Source: Streptomyces cellulosae
GTDB taxonomy: Bacteria > Actinomycetota > Actinomycetes > Streptomycetales > Streptomycetaceae
Direction: 5' to 3'
Assembly (NCBI RefSeq): GCF_000721105.1
Contig: NZ_JOEV01000071.1
Span: forward strand, 1 to 25,218
Length of the DNA stretch: 25,218 nucleotides
In this document: positions 7,272 to 15,607 of the stretch, piece after piece
Position numbering within the stretch: the stretch's first letter is position 1
How the letters are laid out: each line of letters opens with the position of its first letter
Program-made: the position numbers and the translations under genes
The notes under the pieces: model-generated
Database searches by the model: none
What the model was told of the DNA's origin: nothing
Seen by the model: the letters and a program-made list of their open reading frames with translations, nothing else

Positions 7272-9608
7272 ATGGTGGAGGACCGCACCGCAACCCAGGT
7301 GATCGTGGTCGGCGCGGGCCCCGTCGGGCTGATGCTCGCCGGGGAGCTGAGGCTGGCCGGCGCGGACGTGGTGGTCCTCGAGAAGCTCACCGCGCCGACC
7401 ACCGAGTCGAGGGCGTCCACCCTGCACGCCCGCACCATGGAGATCCTCGACAGCCGCGACCTGCTGCGGCCGCTCGGCGCCGTGCCCAACGACCCCAGGG
7501 GTCACTTCGGGGGCATCCCGCTCGACCTCACGCTGCCCGGCCGCCACCCGGGCCAGTGGAAGGTCCCGCAGACCCGGATCGAGGAACTCCTGGGAGAGTG
7601 GGCGCGGAACCTGGGCGCGGACATCCGGCGTGGTCACGAGCTGACCGGCCTGACCGTGACCGCGGACCACGTCGACGCCGCGGTGCGCCTCCCGGACGGA
7701 ACGACGAAGTTCTACCGGGCCGCGTACGTCGTCGGCTGTGACGGCGAGAACAGCGCCGTGCGCCGCCTGGGAGGCTTCGGCTTCCCCGGCGCCGACGCCA
7801 CCCGCGAGCTGCTGCGCGCCGACGTGGCCGGCATCGACATCCCCGACCGCCGCTTCCAGCGGCTGGCGGGCGGACTCGCCATCGCGGCCCGGCGTCCCGA
7901 CGGGGTGACCCGGGTGATGGTGCACGAGTTCGGCGCCCGGCCACGCGGCACGCAACCCCGGTTCGAGGACATCGCCGACAGCTGGAAGCGCGTCACCGGC
8001 GAGGACATCGGCCACGGCACCCCGCTGTGGGTGAACTCCTTCGGTGACGCGTCCCGGCAGGCCGTCCGCTACCGCGACCAGCGGCTGTTCCTGGCCGGTG
8101 ACGCGGCACACCAGAAGATGCCGATCGGCGGCCAGGCACTCAACCTGGGCCTGCAGGACGCCGTCAACCTCGGCTGGAAGCTGGCCGCGCAGGTGCGGGG
8201 GCGGGCCCCCGACGGCCTGCTCGACAGCTACCACGACGAGCGGCGCGCCGTCGGCCGCCGGACCCTGAGCAACATCAGGGCCCAGGCCATGCTGCTCCTC
8301 GGCTCCGCCGAGGTCGACGCGGTCCGGCAGGTCTTCGCCGAGCTGGCCGGCGGAAGCGAGAACGTACGCACTCATCTGGCCGGAATGATCTCCGGCCTCG
8401 ACATCCGTTACGACGTGGGGCCCGGCCGGCACCCGCTGCTCGGCCGCCGCCTGCCGCACGGCGACATCACCGTCGACGGGTCCACCGTCACCACCGCTTC
8501 GCTGCTCCGCACCGGTCGCGGCGTGCTGCTCCTGCTGCCGGGCGACGAAGCCCGCCGGGAGGCGTTGCGCGCTCTCGCCGCCCCCTACGCGGATCTCGTG
8601 GACACGGTGACGGCCACCTCCGCATCCGGCCTGTCCGAGGACATCACACCGGACACGGGTGCCCTCCTGGTACGGCCCGACAGCCATGTGGTGTGGGTCG
8701 ACAGCGAGAACACGGATATCACGACAGCCCTGAACCGCTGGTTCGGCCGGCCTCCCCGAGCGCACCGGACTCCGGCCGTGCGCCGCGACCCGGCACCCGT
8801 ACAGGAACCGGCCTCAGCAACGGCGAAGAAGAATCGGAGAACACACATGAGCAGGCTCATGGGCAAGACCGCACTCGTCACCGGATCGAGCCGCGGCATG
8901 GGGCGCGCCACCGCCCTGCGGCTGGCACAGGAGGGCGCGCTCGTCGCCGTCCACTACAGCGCCAGCCGGGAGGCGGCCGACGAGGTCGTCGCCCTCATCG
9001 AGAAGGACGGCGGCCGGGCGTTCGCCGTCCGCGCCGAACTCGGCGTCGACGGCGACGTCCACGAGCTGTTCCTGGGGCTGGAGAACGGCCTTCGGGAACG
9101 CACCGGAAACACGGACCTCGACATCCTGGTCAACAACGCCGGAGCCATGGGCGGCGTCAAGCCCGAGGACACCACACCCGAGCAGTTCGACCGGCTCTTC
9201 GCCATCAACGCCAAGGCGCCGTTCTTCCTGATCCAGCGCGCTCTGAAGAACATGCCCGACGGCGGGCGCATCATCAACATCACCTCCGGCCTCACCCGCT
9301 TCGCCAACCCGGACGAGATCGCGTACGCGATGACGAAGGGCGCCGTCGACCAGCTCGCGCTGCACTACGCGAAGCTCCTCGGCCCGCGCAACATCACCAT
9401 CAACAGCGTGGCGCCCGGCATCACCCGCAACGACAACCCGGTCTTCGCCATGCCGGAGGTGGTGGAGCAGATGGCGCAGCTGTCCGCCTTCAACCGCGTC
9501 GGCGAACCGGAGGACGTCGCCGACGTGGTGGCGTTCCTCGCCACCGACGAGGCCCGCTGGATCACCGGCTCCTTCGTCGACGCCACCGGGGGCACCCTGC
9601 TCGGCTGA
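7272..9608 (+). CDS. pgaM: Bifunctional FAD oxygenase / SDR ketoreductase (PgaM/UrdM type)
   Basis: This is a 778-residue natural fusion. Residues 1 to about 500 form a PgaE-like flavoprotein with GAGPVG (14-19), GCDGENSAVR and LAGDAAHQKMPIGGQA. After a linker rich in Arg, Pro and Ala (about 500-525), residues 526-778 form a classical SDR with TGSSRGMG, NNAG, and a Ser-Tyr-Lys triad (Ser147, Tyr160, Lys164 when counted from the internal Met). PgaM and UrdM have this architecture. The oxygenase half acts in C12b-related hydroxylation after PgaE, and the reductase half in C6 ketoreduction of the angucyclinone. ATG 7272 starts 2 nt after the aromatase stop. See the internal start at 8847. The symbol is homologue-based. 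Confidence 0.93.
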   Translation: MVEDRTATQVIVVGAGPVGLMLAGELRLAGADVVVLEKLTAPTTESRASTLHARTMEILDSRDLLRPLGAVPNDPRGHFGGIPLDLTLPGRHPGQWKVPQTRIEELLGEWARNLGADIRRGHELTGLTVTADHVDAAVRLPDGTTKFYRAAYVVGCDGENSAVRRLGGFGFPGADATRELLRADVAGIDIPDRRFQRLAGGLAIAARRPDGVTRVMVHEFGARPRGTQPRFEDIADSWKRVTGEDIGHGTPLWVNSFGDASRQAVRYRDQRLFLAGDAAHQKMPIGGQALNLGLQDAVNLGWKLAAQVRGRAPDGLLDSYHDERRAVGRRTLSNIRAQAMLLLGSAEVDAVRQVFAELAGGSENVRTHLAGMISGLDIRYDVGPGRHPLLGRRLPHGDITVDGSTVTTASLLRTGRGVLLLLPGDEARREALRALAAPYADLVDTVTATSASGLSEDITPDTGALLVRPDSHVVWVDSENTDITTALNRWFGRPPRAHRTPAVRRDPAPVQEPASATAKKNRRTHMSRLMGKTALVTGSSRGMGRATALRLAQEGALVAVHYSASREAADEVVALIEKDGGRAFAVRAELGVDGDVHELFLGLENGLRERTGNTDLDILVNNAGAMGGVKPEDTTPEQFDRLFAINAKAPFFLIQRALKNMPDGGRIINITSGLTRFANPDEIAYAMTKGAVDQLALHYAKLLGPRNITINSVAPGITRNDNPVFAMPEVVEQMAQLSAFNRVGEPEDVADVVAFLATDEARWITGSFVDATGGTLLG
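8847..9608 (+). CDS. Internal, separately translated reductase (PgaMred-like) within the fusion gene
   Basis: An in-frame ATG at 8847 opens (M)SRLMGKTALVTGSSRG and has its own ribosome binding site, GGAG at 8835-8838, 8 nt upstream. The product would be a complete 253-residue SDR. For PgaM it is established that the reductase is also made from an internal start as a free polypeptide that associates with the full-length fusion. Here the visible ribosome binding site and the clean domain boundary suggest the same, but expression is inferred. In the LanV/CabV/UrdMred group this reductase acts at the C6 ketone. Confidence 0.7.
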   Translation: MSRLMGKTALVTGSSRGMGRATALRLAQEGALVAVHYSASREAADEVVALIEKDGGRAFAVRAELGVDGDVHELFLGLENGLRERTGNTDLDILVNNAGAMGGVKPEDTTPEQFDRLFAINAKAPFFLIQRALKNMPDGGRIINITSGLTRFANPDEIAYAMTKGAVDQLALHYAKLLGPRNITINSVAPGITRNDNPVFAMPEVVEQMAQLSAFNRVGEPEDVADVVAFLATDEARWITGSFVDATGGTLLG

Positions 9609-9641
9609 ACCACCCCCCTCACCACTAGGCAGAACGGGACC

Positions 9642-11054
9642 ATGACACCTTCGACGACCCCCCGGACAACCGTGCCCGCCACGGCCGGCGAGCGGTGGAG
9701 CCCCGCCCTGTGGGGCCTGCTGTTCGTGCTCGCGGGCAACATGCTCATCGATGCCCTCGAGGTGTCCGTGGCACTGGTGGCACTGCCCGCCGTGGGCGCC
9801 GATCTCGCCCTGCCCGTGGCGCACGCGCAGTGGGTGGTCAGCGGATTCGCCGCCGGCTTCGGCGGGCTGCTGCTGTTCGGCTCCCGCCTGGTCACGCTGC
9901 TCGGACGACGTCCCGTCTACCTGGCCGCCCTGCTGGTCTTCGCCGCCGCGTCCGTGGCGGGTGCCGTCACGGACAGCGAGGCGCTGTTGATCGGGACCCG
10001 CCTGGTGAAGGGCGGGTGCGCCGCGCTCACCGCGCCCACCGGGCTCGCCATCATCATCGCCGTGTTCCCCGAGGGCCCCGCACGCGGGAGGGCGGTGTCG
10101 GTCTACTCCTTCTTCGGCGCCGTCGGCTTCTCCGCCGGGCTGCTGCTGTCGGGGCTGCTCACCGAGGTGAGCTGGCGCTGGGCGTTCGCCTTCCCCGCTC
10201 CGGTCGTCCTGCTGCTCCTCGCCGCGGGGCTGCGGCTGATCCCGCACGACGCGCCGGACCGGGATGCCGCCGGACGGTACGGTGTCCCGGGCGCGCTCGG
10301 CCTCACCGGCGCCACACTGATGCTCGTGTACGCGAGCGTCTCCGTGTCCGCCCACGGCTGGCAGCATCCGCGCACGATCGGCGCGTTCGTCCTCGCGGTG
10401 CTGCTCGGCGCGGCGTACGTCCGCAGTGAACTGACCGCCCCGAAGCCCTTGTTGAACCTGGGGCTGCTCACGCAGGGGCCGCTGGTGCGCTCCGCGCTCG
10501 GTGCCGCGGCGTTGAACGGCTCGTATCTGGGTCTGCTTCTGCTGAGCACCCTGCACCTTCAGCAGCGCGCGGGGTGGGGTCCGCTGGAGACCGGGCTCGC
10601 GTTCCTGCCCGCCAGTGCGCCGCTCGCGCTCACCGCGCTCCACTCCGGCCGCGTCGCGGCCAGGTTCGGGCCGGCCCGGCTGATCGCGGCCGGTGCCGCC
10701 GCCGCACCGGCCGGCTACCTGCTCTACCCGCGCGACACCCCCTCCGAGGTGCGGTACGCCACCGACGTACTGCCCACCATGCTGCTCCTCGGCGCGGCGT
10801 TCGTGCTCGCCTTCGCGGCCCTGCACCTCCAGGCCACCGGTTCGGTGCCCGCACCCCGGCAGGCGGAGGCGAGCGGGCTGTACCAGACCGCCGTACAGCT
10901 GGGTGCCGCACTCATGGTCGGGCTGACCTCCGCGCTGTACCCCGCGGGCCACGGGGCCGCCCTCGGGCTGGTCACCGCTGTCGGCCTGTGCGGCTTCCTC
11001 GTCGCCCTGTACGGCCTGCTGCCGCGGCGCTCCGCGCAGGGCGCCACCCGCTGA
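9642..11054 (+). CDS. MFS drug efflux transporter, DHA2-like
   Basis: This 470-residue integral membrane protein has many hydrophobic segments, consistent with the 14-helix DHA2 family. The first segment carries LIDALEVSVALVALPAV, the DHA2 motif with the intramembrane acidic residue. GSRLVTLLGRRPVYL is the cytoplasmic MFS signature loop after helix 2, and GFSAGLLLSGLL resembles the antiporter motif C region. It probably exports the polyketide or an intermediate by proton antiport, as UrdJ-type proteins do in related clusters. It starts at ATG 9642, 33 nt after the reductase, so it is in the same transcriptional unit. Substrate is inferred from context only. Confidence 0.88.
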   Translation: MTPSTTPRTTVPATAGERWSPALWGLLFVLAGNMLIDALEVSVALVALPAVGADLALPVAHAQWVVSGFAAGFGGLLLFGSRLVTLLGRRPVYLAALLVFAAASVAGAVTDSEALLIGTRLVKGGCAALTAPTGLAIIIAVFPEGPARGRAVSVYSFFGAVGFSAGLLLSGLLTEVSWRWAFAFPAPVVLLLLAAGLRLIPHDAPDRDAAGRYGVPGALGLTGATLMLVYASVSVSAHGWQHPRTIGAFVLAVLLGAAYVRSELTAPKPLLNLGLLTQGPLVRSALGAAALNGSYLGLLLLSTLHLQQRAGWGPLETGLAFLPASAPLALTALHSGRVAARFGPARLIAAGAAAAPAGYLLYPRDTPSEVRYATDVLPTMLLLGAAFVLAFAALHLQATGSVPAPRQAEASGLYQTAVQLGAALMVGLTSALYPAGHGAALGLVTAVGLCGFLVALYGLLPRRSAQGATR

Positions 11055-11114
11055 TCCTCGCCCCCGTACCTCCGCCACCGCGACCACCACCTACCCAGGG
11101 AGAGGGCACACACC

Positions 11115-12680
11115 ATGGCCCCAGCCGAAGCAACCCTCAGGTCCCGGACCGACGAACTGACCGCGATCAAGGAATCGGCGCGGAACGGACCCGATCCGGC
11201 CGCGACCGAACGACAGCACGCCAAGGGAAAACTGACCGCGCACGAACGCATCGCACTGCTCCTGGACAAGGGGTCGTTCAACGAGGTCGAACCTCTGCGG
11301 CGACACCGGGCGAGCGGCTTCGGCCTGGAGCACAGGAAACCGTACAGCGATGGCGTCGTCACCGGCTGGGGCACCGTGCACGGCCGTACGGTCTTCGTCT
11401 ACGCCCACGACTTCCGGATCTTCGGCGGCGCGCTCGGCGAGGCACACGCGCAGAAGATCCACAAGATCATGGACCTGGCCGAGGCCGCCGGCGCCCCGGT
11501 GGTCAGCCTGAACGACGGTGCGGGCGCCCGTATTCAGGAGGGCGTCACCGCCCTGGCCGGATACGGCGGCATCTTCCAGCGCAACACCAGGGCCTCGGGC
11601 GTCATCCCGCAGATCTCGGTGATGCTCGGCCCCTGCGCGGGCGGCGCCGCCTACAGCCCCGCGCTCACCGACTTCGTGTTCATGGTCCGTGAGACCTCGC
11701 AGATGTTCATCACCGGACCCGATGTCGTCAAGACCGTGACCGGTGAGGAGATCACCCAGAACGGTCTCGGCGGCGCCGACGTCCACGCCGGTGTCTCGGG
11801 CGTCTCCCACTTCGCGTACGACGACGAGGAGCACTGCCTGGAGGACGTGCGCTACCTCCTGTCGCTGCTGCCCGCCAACAACCGCGAGCTGGCTCCCGTC
11901 GAGCCCTGCGCCGATCCGGCCGACCGGCCGGGCGACGCCCTGCTCGACATCGTGCCGGCCGGATCGGGACAGGCCTACGACATCCGGAAGGTCATCGAGG
12001 AGATCGTCGACGACGGCGAGTACTTCGAGATACACCCGGCCTGGGCGACCAACATCGTCTGCGCTCTGACCCGCTTCGACGGCCATGTCGTCGGCATCGT
12101 CGCCAACCAGCCCGCCTCCATGGCGGGCGTGCTGGACATCGAGGCCTCCGAGAAGGGCGCCCGCTTCGTCCAGTTCTGCGACGCGTTCAACATCCCGCTG
12201 GTCACCCTCGTCGACGTACCCGGCTTCCTTCCGGGCGTGGACCAGGAGCACAACGGCATCATCCGGCGCGGAGCCAAGCTGCTGTACGCCTACTGCAACG
12301 CCACCGTGCCACGGATCTCGCTGGTACTGCGCAAGGCGTACGGCGGCGCCTACATCGTCATGGACTCCCGGTCGATCGGCGCCGACCTGGCGCTGGCCTG
12401 GCCCACCAACGAGATCGCGGTCATGGGCGCGGAGGGCGCGGCCAACGTGGTCTTCCGGCGTGAGATCAACGCCGCCGACGACCCCGAGGCCGTACGGGAG
12501 CAGCGGATCGCGGAATACAAGTCCGAGCTCATGCACCCCTATTACGCGGCCGAACGCGGCCTGATAGACGACGTCATCGACCCGCGCGAGACCCGGGCGG
12601 TGCTGATCCGCTCACTCGCCATGCTCCGGGACAAACACGCCGACCTGCCGACGCGCAAGCACGGCAACCCCCCGCAGTAG
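11115..12680 (+). CDS. Acyl-CoA carboxylase carboxyltransferase beta subunit (acetyl-CoA type)
   Basis: This 521-residue crotonase-fold carboxyltransferase moves CO2 from carboxybiotin to an acyl-CoA. Both oxyanion-hole regions are present: GPCAGGAAYSPALTDF in the N half and KAYGGAYIVMDSRSIG in the C half. The residue after GGAY is Ile414. In S. coelicolor the equivalent Ile marks AccB, which accepts acetyl-CoA, whereas propionyl-specific PccB has Asp. This points to malonyl-CoA production for the minimal PKS. The C-terminus TRKHGN is typical. GGGAGAGGG precedes ATG 11115. Related genes are called jadN in the jadomycin cluster. The biotin carrier (1-86) and epsilon (18160) subunits complete the enzyme. 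Confidence 0.94.
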   Translation: MAPAEATLRSRTDELTAIKESARNGPDPAATERQHAKGKLTAHERIALLLDKGSFNEVEPLRRHRASGFGLEHRKPYSDGVVTGWGTVHGRTVFVYAHDFRIFGGALGEAHAQKIHKIMDLAEAAGAPVVSLNDGAGARIQEGVTALAGYGGIFQRNTRASGVIPQISVMLGPCAGGAAYSPALTDFVFMVRETSQMFITGPDVVKTVTGEEITQNGLGGADVHAGVSGVSHFAYDDEEHCLEDVRYLLSLLPANNRELAPVEPCADPADRPGDALLDIVPAGSGQAYDIRKVIEEIVDDGEYFEIHPAWATNIVCALTRFDGHVVGIVANQPASMAGVLDIEASEKGARFVQFCDAFNIPLVTLVDVPGFLPGVDQEHNGIIRRGAKLLYAYCNATVPRISLVLRKAYGGAYIVMDSRSIGADLALAWPTNEIAVMGAEGAANVVFRREINAADDPEAVREQRIAEYKSELMHPYYAAERGLIDDVIDPRETRAVLIRSLAMLRDKHADLPTRKHGNPPQ

Positions 12681-12707
12681 ACAGCCCGAGAAACGGAAAC
12701 GACGACC

Positions 12708-13625
12708 ATGACACCCCCGCCCGGCCCACCCGGCCGGAAGTGCCAGAACGCACTGAACACCTTTCATTCCACCGTGTACTTCAGCCCTGACCTCGGCGGG
12801 GAACTGGCCGGCCGGGGCATCGACGACCCGATGGACTGTTACCTGGCGGGCCGGGCCGCGGCCCTGGGCAGAGTGGGACCGGGCGTGGTCACCGCCGTGT
12901 TCTACAACTTCCGGCACGACACCCTCGCCCGGCACCTCCCGGCCCTCTGGGACCGGGTGACTCCGGACGAGGCGCTGGCCGCCCGGCTGCGCGCGGTCGA
13001 CACTCTCCTGCGCCGGGTGCTGGGGGCCGAGGCCCTCACGGGACGCCCGATGCGGGACGCGGCCGAGCTGGCGCTGCGCGCCGTCGAGGCGTGCGGCCGT
13101 GCCGGGCGCCCGCTCTACGCGGCCCACGCCGACCAGCCGGTACCCGACGCGCCGCACCTGGCGTTCTGGTACGCGGCCACCATGCTGCGAGAGCACCGTG
13201 GCGACAGCCACGTCGCCGCTCTGTGTGCGGCCGGCCTCGACGGACTCGAGGCGCTGGTCTCGCATTGCGCGAGCGATGCGGGAATGCCGCGCGAGGCCGT
13301 CATGACTCAGCGCGGATGGACTCGCCAGGACTGGTCCGCCGCCGAGGACCGGCTGCGCGAGCGCGGGCTGATGGCCAAGGACGGGACGCTGACCCCGCAG
13401 GGCGTCCGGCTCCGCCGGGAGCTGGAGGAGGAGACCGACCGCGGCGACCGTGATCCGTACCGGCACCTCGGCCCGGCCGGTGTCGCGGAACTCACCCGTC
13501 TCACCGAGGAATTCGTCCGGACCGCCGCGGCAGCCGGCGCGTTTCCCGCGGAGCTCGCGCCCTTCTTTCTGCCCACGGCCCGTCGGCAGGACAGCCGGCC
13601 GACGGCGGATTTGACACAGACGTGA
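12708..13625 (+). CDS. SCO6745-family protein with C-terminal winged helix
   Basis: This 305-residue protein resembles the actinobacterial SCO6745 family: an early HSTVYFSPDLGGEL stretch, then GRAAALGRVGPGVVTAVFYNF and a largely helical body. Residues about 199-245 (RGWTRQDWSAAEDRLRERGL followed by KDGTLTPQGVRLRREL) look like a winged helix-turn-helix of MarR-like shape, so DNA binding is possible. No enzyme motif is visible. The family's function is not established as far as I know. It starts 27 nt after the beta subunit and is probably co-transcribed. A 213-nt gap follows, which may contain a promoter it could control. It is the only regulator-like gene in the window, and this role is inferred. 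Confidence 0.72.
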   Translation: MTPPPGPPGRKCQNALNTFHSTVYFSPDLGGELAGRGIDDPMDCYLAGRAAALGRVGPGVVTAVFYNFRHDTLARHLPALWDRVTPDEALAARLRAVDTLLRRVLGAEALTGRPMRDAAELALRAVEACGRAGRPLYAAHADQPVPDAPHLAFWYAATMLREHRGDSHVAALCAAGLDGLEALVSHCASDAGMPREAVMTQRGWTRQDWSAAEDRLRERGLMAKDGTLTPQGVRLRRELEEETDRGDRDPYRHLGPAGVAELTRLTEEFVRTAAAAGAFPAELAPFFLPTARRQDSRPTADLTQT

Positions 13626-13762
13626 CAGAGCCGCAGACACATCTGATACGGGAAACCTTGAATGCGTCCGCGCTACCGAAGAGGCTGGTCGTACATGGTT
13701 CCCGGCCGTGCCGCCGGTATGCGAGCGGCCTGTGGAATTCGCCATGACTGGACATTCCTTCG

Positions 13763-13798
13763 CCGGATCCACCGGATCAACCGGATCAACCGGATGAA
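13763..13798 (+). repeat. Four tandem 9-bp repeats in the leader before the methyltransferase
   Basis: CCGGATCCA, CCGGATCAA, CCGGATCAA and CCGGATGAA follow head to tail (13763-13798), about 40 nt before the methyltransferase start. The gap 13626-13838 has no supported gene. The iteron-like layout could be an operator or a slippage product. Confidence 0.6.
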
Positions 13799-13838
13799 CG
13801 CATCAAGGAATGACATCGAAACGGGAAAGGCATTGGAT

Positions 13839-14639
13839 ATGGCGGACGGTGCTCCGGCGCAGTCGTACAGCACGGGATCGCTGACCCGGGGAACATTCTC
13901 CCCGCTCGACCAGCTCCGGCTGTTCGAGAGGAAATACGATCCGGTGACCCGCGCGATCATCGCAGCGCTCCCCGTGGACCGGGCCTGGCGGTGTCTGGAG
14001 CTGGGTGCCGGGGCCGGATCGATGTCCTACTGGCTGGCGGAGCAGGTGCCCGAGGGCGGCGTACTCGCCGCCGACATCGACGTCAGCAGGCTGGACGAGG
14101 GTCGCGCCACCAACCTGACCGTACGCCAGGCCGACGTCGTCTCCGAGGAGTTCGAGGAGGGTGCCTACGATCTCGTCCTCGCGCGGGCCGTGCTCGAACA
14201 CCTCAAGGATCCCGATGCGCTGCTGGCCCGTGCGAAGCGTTGGCTGGCACCCGGCGGCTGGCTGGTCGTGGAGGACTTCTACTACCTGCCCGCCGAGCAC
14301 GCCGCGACCGCCGTGGGGCGCACCCTCGTCGGCGGGTACGTGCGGCGCATGCAGGAGCAGGGGGCCGACATGGGGTGGGCGCGGCACCTGCCGGCCGCCC
14401 TGTCCCGGGCCGGCCTGGAGTCGGTCGGGCTGCGGCTCACTCCCGCGGGGCCCGGCCAGTCCGTCGCCGACGACGAACTGATCGGCCTACGGCTGAGGCA
14501 GGAAGGCCATGCGCTGGTCGAGAGCGGCACCGTGACCGCGGACGAACTCGCGGAGTTCATGGACCTGCTCGGACGCCCGGAGGGGCGGGACATGACGACA
14601 CTCATGGTCTCCGCGTGGGCGCGGCGACCGGCGGGGTGA
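13839..14639 (+). CDS. Class I SAM-dependent methyltransferase
   Basis: This 266-residue Rossmann-fold methyltransferase has motif I LELGAGAGS at residues 53-61, an acidic ADID motif at the end of strand 2, and the DLVLARAVLEHL post-motif typical of UbiE-like enzymes. The C-terminal MVSAWARRP is common to small-molecule methyltransferases. It probably O- or C-methylates a polyketide intermediate; position and substrate cannot be read from sequence. I chose ATG 13839 because GGGAAAGG lies 8 nt upstream and the fold begins soon after. The in-frame 59-residue extension to 13662 is Arg-rich and covers the tandem repeats, so it is rejected. The 213-nt gap before it suggests a separate promoter. 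Confidence 0.85.
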   Translation: MADGAPAQSYSTGSLTRGTFSPLDQLRLFERKYDPVTRAIIAALPVDRAWRCLELGAGAGSMSYWLAEQVPEGGVLAADIDVSRLDEGRATNLTVRQADVVSEEFEEGAYDLVLARAVLEHLKDPDALLARAKRWLAPGGWLVVEDFYYLPAEHAATAVGRTLVGGYVRRMQEQGADMGWARHLPAALSRAGLESVGLRLTPAGPGQSVADDELIGLRLRQEGHALVESGTVTADELAEFMDLLGRPEGRDMTTLMVSAWARRPAG

Positions 14640-14705
14640 GCGGAGCGCCCTCCCCGCCCGTGAGGCACCACCCGAAGTCACCACCGTTTCCTTGAGGGAG
14701 CACTC

Positions 14706-15569
14706 ATGACCGCACAGCACGTCGTCCTGGTCACCGCGGCGACGGGAAATGTCGGGCCGCACGCGGTGGCCCATCTGCTCGAAGCCGGTGCCCGCGTCCG
14801 TGCGCTGGTCCTCCCGGACGACCCGAACGCGGGCCGTCTGCCCGACGGCGTCGAGATCTGCCACGGCGACCTCGGCGACCCGGACAGCCTCGACGCCGCC
14901 CTGGAAGGTGTCGACGGGGTCTTCCTCATGTGGCCCTTCTTCAGCCTCCCGGTCGACACCGCCCCCGCCGTGCTGAAGAAGATCGAGGCCACGGCACGGC
15001 GCGTCGCCTTCGTCTCGTCCGTCGGCGTGCACATCGGCCTCGAGCCCGTGGACAACAACTGCCACGCCTACATCGAGCAACTGCTCGAGCGGACCACCCT
15101 TGAGTGGACCTTCCTGCGGACCACCGGATTCCACTGCAACGCCATGGGATTCGTCCAGCAGATCCGTACCGGCGACGTGGTGCGTTACCCGTACGGCGCA
15201 GCCACCCGGACCTCGGTGCACGAGGCGGACCTCGCCGCCGTCGGCGCCAAGGCGCTCACCAGCGCCGGTCACGCCTACAAGAAGTACCTCGTCACCGGCC
15301 CGGAAGAGCTCTCCCAGGCGGCACAGCTGCGCATCATCGGCGAGGTGACCGGGCGGGAACTGTCCTGGCAGGACATCGAACACGACGCTGCCCGGCAGGC
15401 CATGGTGGACAGCGGCTGGCCGCCCTCGTACGCGGACGGGGCGCTCGACTACTTCGCGACGCTCACCAAGGAACCCGAAGTGGGCTCGAACGTCGTGGAA
15501 GAGGTGACCGGAAAGCCGGCCCGCACCTTCCGCTCCTGGGCCCTCGAGCACGCCGACGCACTCCGCTGA
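14706..15569 (+). CDS. NmrA-like NAD(P)-binding oxidoreductase
   Basis: This 287-residue atypical SDR of the NmrA/TMR type begins with VVLVTAATGNVGPHAV (nucleotide-binding loop; the usual first Gly of GATGNVG is Ala here). It continues with the ICHGDLGDPDSLDAAL and GVDGVFLMWP pattern of this family and a VSSVGVH strand. No classical YxxxK is evident, as is common in NmrA-like reductases. Some NmrA-like proteins in aromatic polyketide clusters reduce quinones or enones; others only sense the NADP state. GAGGGAG is well placed before ATG 14706. It lies between the methyltransferase and the ABM oxygenase, so a tailoring redox role is likely but the substrate is unknown. Confidence 0.82.
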   Translation: MTAQHVVLVTAATGNVGPHAVAHLLEAGARVRALVLPDDPNAGRLPDGVEICHGDLGDPDSLDAALEGVDGVFLMWPFFSLPVDTAPAVLKKIEATARRVAFVSSVGVHIGLEPVDNNCHAYIEQLLERTTLEWTFLRTTGFHCNAMGFVQQIRTGDVVRYPYGAATRTSVHEADLAAVGAKALTSAGHAYKKYLVTGPEELSQAAQLRIIGEVTGRELSWQDIEHDAARQAMVDSGWPPSYADGALDYFATLTKEPEVGSNVVEEVTGKPARTFRSWALEHADALR

Positions 15570-15607
15570 GCGGCGACGGTCTCACGGACACCACCTACGG
15601 AGTTCCC

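Noticed and set aside
8408..8410. TTA triplet inside the fusion oxygenase (also others at 12542, 12839 and 15184)
   Set aside because: These TTA triplets are out of frame and arise from codon pairs such as CGT-TAC, TAT-TAC or TGT-TAC.
8814..11090. Minus-strand open frame of 758 codons across the reductase and MFS genes
   Set aside because: The plus-strand genes in this stretch have clear family motifs. The reverse frame is Gln/Gly/Arg-rich with no recognisable domain.
13763..13798. CRISPR-like array
   Set aside because: The units are only 9 bp and directly adjacent, with no spacers and no cas genes.
13662..13838. Extended N-terminus for the methyltransferase
   Set aside because: It would translate the tandem repeats into an Arg/Ile/Asn-rich stretch. 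ATG 13839 has a better ribosome binding site.
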